64,000 nt of DNA, from NCBI GenBank assembly GCA_964522505.1, contig CAZFWJ010000005.1, positions 32,503 through 96,502 on the forward strand. Reading direction: 5' to 3'. This stretch comes from GYS-P2D sp964522505 (lineage in GTDB: Bacteria; Bacteroidota; Bacteroidia; Chitinophagales; Saprospiraceae). Positions 61,553 through 64,000 of the stretch are shown in pieces. The notes beneath the pieces were generated by a model that worked only from the letters and a program-made list of their open reading frames with translations, searched no databases and was not told the DNA's origin. The translations under genes were made by a program, and so were the position numbers. The number at the start of each line of letters is the position of its first letter. Positions within the stretch are counted from its first letter, which is position 1.

Positions 61553-62011
61553 ATGGCACAATACAAACTCAATGTTAATGGAGTCGAGCACCAGGTGGAT
61601 GTGGACTCTGACACACCTATTCTATGGGTACTCCGTGACACACTCAATTTAGTCGGTACCAAGTTCGGATGCGGTATCGCTCAATGCGGAGCTTGCACCA
61701 TACATATCGATGGTAAGGCTGCACGATCATGTTCAGTTGCTATCGGTGCCGCCGAGGGCAAAGACATAACAACCATAGAAGGCTTATCAGAAGATGGCTC
61801 ACATCCTGTGCAACAAGCATGGATCGAGCATGATGTGCCACAATGTGGCTACTGTCAAGCTGGTCAGATTATGACCGCCTCCGCATTTCTTGCTGAAAAC
61901 AAAAGCCCGTCAGATGCGCAGATCACCGAAGCCATGCATGGCAATATCTGCAGATGCGGAACATACACACGTATCCGTGCTGCCGTAAAATCCGCAGCTA
62001 AAAACTCATAA
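61553..62011 (+). CDS. Molybdenum hydroxylase [2Fe-2S] small subunit (IorA-like)
   Basis: This 152-residue protein is the two-cluster iron-sulfur subunit of xanthine-dehydrogenase-family enzymes. Plant-type ferredoxin cysteines are in TKFGCGIAQCGACTIHIDGKAARSC (about 38-62). The C-terminal [2Fe-2S] helical domain has VPQCGYCQAGQIMTASAFL and NICRCGTYTRIRAAVK. It has no signal peptide and travels with the Tat-exported large subunit that starts 27 bases downstream. It is annotated as the isoquinoline 1-oxidoreductase alpha type; the substrate is not established. Confidence 0.92.
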   Translation: MAQYKLNVNGVEHQVDVDSDTPILWVLRDTLNLVGTKFGCGIAQCGACTIHIDGKAARSCSVAIGAAEGKDITTIEGLSEDGSHPVQQAWIEHDVPQCGYCQAGQIMTASAFLAENKSPSDAQITEAMHGNICRCGTYTRIRAAVKSAAKNS

Positions 62012-62037
62012 CATCAACTTCTTCTAAACAGTAGATC

Positions 62038-64000
62038 ATGACTAAAAATATAGACACGAATAGACGCTCATTTATCAAAGTAAGCGCTGCAGCGGGAGGA
62101 GGAATGGTTTTAGGGTTCAACTTCTTTGCTTGTAAGGAGGAGGCCAAGATTCCGGAGTTTATTGCACCAGCCTTGGAAAATCCAAGTTCTTGGACAGAGA
62201 TGAATGGCTTTCTGAGTATTGGTGATAATGGAGTGGTGACAATCATGTCGCCCAACCCAGAGATCGGACAGAATGTAAAAACATCTATGCCCATGATTGT
62301 AGCTGATGAGCTCGATGTAGCTTGGGATCAGGTCATCGTAGAACAGGCACCACTTGATGCAGAAAATTTTCAGCGCCAGATAGCGGGGGGAAGTCAATCC
62401 ATACGATTTGGTTGGGAGGGTCTCCGTAAGACAGGTGCTACCGCACGGGCTATGCTTGTTGCCGCAGCAGCAGAACAATGGGGAGTGCCGGCAGATGAAA
62501 TCACTACTGCCGCAGGAATGCTCTATCATAAGGCTTCGGATCAATCAATGGGCTATGGCGAGATCGCTTCAGCAGCAGCGGGAATGGAAGTCCCAGAAGA
62601 GGTGACGCTAAAGGATCCAAAAGACTTTGCCATCATAGGTCACAGCACTCGAAATGTGGATGGCTGGAATATAGTTCAAGGCAAGCCACTATTCGGTTTA
62701 GATGTGCAAGAAGAGGGGATGAAGATTGCGATGATCGTGCATCCTCCAGCCTTTGGTCAGAAGATTAAATCTATGGATGATGCCGCCGTCAAGAGTATGG
62801 CAGGCATTACAGATGTACTCAGAATCAATGTCGAACCAGAAGGATGGAATCCACAGTGGTCCGATGTCAATGCCTATCCAGAGCTTGCCGTTGTGGTAGG
62901 TGAATCGACTTGGCAGGTGATGAAGGCAAAGAAAGCACTCAAGATTGAGTGGGAAGAGGAGACTCCACTAGAGAGTACTGCTGATCACGAAGCGCTACTA
63001 GATGATATGCTTGCTAATGGCACAGTTGAAGTGGCTCGTAAGGATGGTGATCCCGATGCCGCATTTGCAGCAGCAGACCAAATTATTGAAAAGACTTACT
63101 CAGCACCATTCTTGGCTCACAATACGATGGAGCCGATGAATTTCTATGCAAATGTGACGGCTGATCGTGCAGAGTTGGTAGGCCCTATACAGACTCCGAT
63201 ATTTCTCCAAGGGACACTGGAAGGAGTGCTCGGTATCCCGAAAGAAAATATACACGTCATGATGACCCGCATGGGTGGCGGCTTCGGTCGCCGACTCTAT
63301 GGTCATTTTGGCACAGAGGCGGCCTTGATATCACAGGCTATCAAGTCACCAGTAAAACTGGTGTATACCCGTGAAGATGATATGACCCAAGGTACTTATA
63401 GACCAACGTATAAGGTGTTGTATAGAGCAGGTCTGGATGCGGAGGGCAACCTTACAGCTTTTCATATCAGAGGTGCTGGATTGCCAGAGAGTCCAGTATT
63501 TGCCGACCGATACCCCGCTGGAGCGGTGGACAACTACTTAGTAGAAAATATTAAAGGTACCACCAATATCTCTACGGGTGCATGGAGAGCACCACGTTCT
63601 AACTTCATCGCCATGGCGGAACAATCCTTCCTGGATGAAGTAGCTGAAGCGGCTGGAAAAGATCCTGTAGAGTTCAGATTGGAGCTATTTAAAAAAGCAG
63701 AAGAAAATCCAGTTGGAGAAAAGAACGATTACGATGCCGCTCGATATGCGGGTGTCCTTGAACTCGTAAAGGAAAAGGCGAGATGGACTGCTGACAATGA
63801 GCTACATCGAGGAGTGAGTGCTTACTACTGCCATAACTCATATGTGGCGCAAGTTCTTGACATAGCTCTTGAGGATGGGCTTCCTAAGGTTAAGAAAGTC
63901 TATTGTGCGGTAGACTGCGGGATAGTCGTCAATCCAGAAGGTGCTATCAATCAAATTGAAGGAGGTATTGTTGATGGCATCGGACATGCGATGTTCAGTG
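62038..64000 (+). CDS. Molybdopterin-dependent large subunit (IorB-like), truncated by window end
   Basis: The frame starts at the ATG at 62038 and is still open at the right edge (654 residues visible). The N-terminus holds a twin-arginine signal RRSFIKVSAAAGGGMVLGF, so the complex is exported folded. Visible family motifs include MSPNPEIGQNVKTSMPM, GGSQSIRFGWEGLRKTGATARAML, the molybdopterin-binding MTRMGGGFGRRLYGHF and APRSNFIAMAEQSFLDEVAEAAG-like segments, and CAVDCGIVVNPEGAINQIEGG near the end. It is the aldehyde oxidase/xanthine dehydrogenase large-subunit type. The remaining C-terminal part lies outside the window. Confidence 0.92.
   Translation, partial: MTKNIDTNRRSFIKVSAAAGGGMVLGFNFFACKEEAKIPEFIAPALENPSSWTEMNGFLSIGDNGVVTIMSPNPEIGQNVKTSMPMIVADELDVAWDQVIVEQAPLDAENFQRQIAGGSQSIRFGWEGLRKTGATARAMLVAAAAEQWGVPADEITTAAGMLYHKASDQSMGYGEIASAAAGMEVPEEVTLKDPKDFAIIGHSTRNVDGWNIVQGKPLFGLDVQEEGMKIAMIVHPPAFGQKIKSMDDAAVKSMAGITDVLRINVEPEGWNPQWSDVNAYPELAVVVGESTWQVMKAKKALKIEWEEETPLESTADHEALLDDMLANGTVEVARKDGDPDAAFAAADQIIEKTYSAPFLAHNTMEPMNFYANVTADRAELVGPIQTPIFLQGTLEGVLGIPKENIHVMMTRMGGGFGRRLYGHFGTEAALISQAIKSPVKLVYTREDDMTQGTYRPTYKVLYRAGLDAEGNLTAFHIRGAGLPESPVFADRYPAGAVDNYLVENIKGTTNISTGAWRAPRSNFIAMAEQSFLDEVAEAAGKDPVEFRLELFKKAEENPVGEKNDYDAARYAGVLELVKEKARWTADNELHRGVSAYYCHNSYVAQVLDIALEDGLPKVKKVYCAVDCGIVVNPEGAINQIEGGIVDGIGHAMFS

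Overview
The window reads as chromosomal DNA of a free-living Bacteroidota, most likely a marine Saprospiria/Lewinella-like member (the phylum is well supported, the class is inference). Supporting signs are a type-B C-terminal sorting domain of the type IX secretion system on a 1844-residue surface protein, DUF5916 and DUF4139 proteins, a SusC-style carboxypeptidase-like segment, a beta-propeller histidine kinase, lipoprotein signals, few Shine-Dalgarno sequences and TAnnTTTG-type promoter elements. Coding density is high, and several convergent gene pairs meet within 1-2 bases or overlap. I recognised no tRNA, rRNA, insertion sequence or CRISPR array.

Layout. 1-9.3 kb: housekeeping genes (hscB fragment, rseP, rsmE, DUF4159, PspC, DUF3467, DUF5916, ruvB, icd), with an unidentified GC-rich, hairpin-rich element at about 2975-3300. 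9.3-22.9 kb: glycosyltransferase, D15-type porin, propeller histidine kinase, peroxiredoxin-like protein, pfkA plus a BadF-type kinase, a crotonase-fold protein, an S9 peptidase, a thioesterase and a membrane protein. 22.9-24.8 kb: a split HipBST-type toxin-antitoxin operon behind four 18-bp operator-like palindromes spaced 40-41 bp apart. 25.2-33.9 kb: M20 hydrolase, CBM9-like protein, DUF4139 hybrid, sulfotransferase, an exported MsrA-TlpA repair pair, and small membrane proteins. 34-39.5 kb: the giant T9SS cargo. 39.5-46.8 kb: AAA ATPase, SRPBCC, dGTPase, then a UDP-galactopyranose mutase operon for surface glycan.

47.8-57.6 kb is the most interesting part. It is a minus-strand run of eleven tightly packed or overlapping genes: GTP cyclohydrolase II, a RibD-C-type reductase without the deaminase domain, an MDR dehydrogenase, a PTPS-fold protein lacking the usual catalytic residues, an LTA-synthase-like sulfatase-fold membrane enzyme, a CDP-alcohol phosphatidyltransferase, a GT4 glycosyltransferase, a sulfotransferase and three methyltransferases. 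The first genes make and reduce the early pyrimidine intermediate of riboflavin/pterin synthesis, and the later genes are those expected for attaching and decorating a phosphodiester-linked head group. I know of no characterised pathway with this composition. I infer a pathway for a pterin- or ribityl-pyrimidine-derived, phospho-linked envelope compound.

57.7-64 kb holds a GH20 hexosaminidase lipoprotein, two tandem paralogous outer-membrane barrels, and the small and (truncated) large subunits of an IorAB-type molybdenum hydroxylase.
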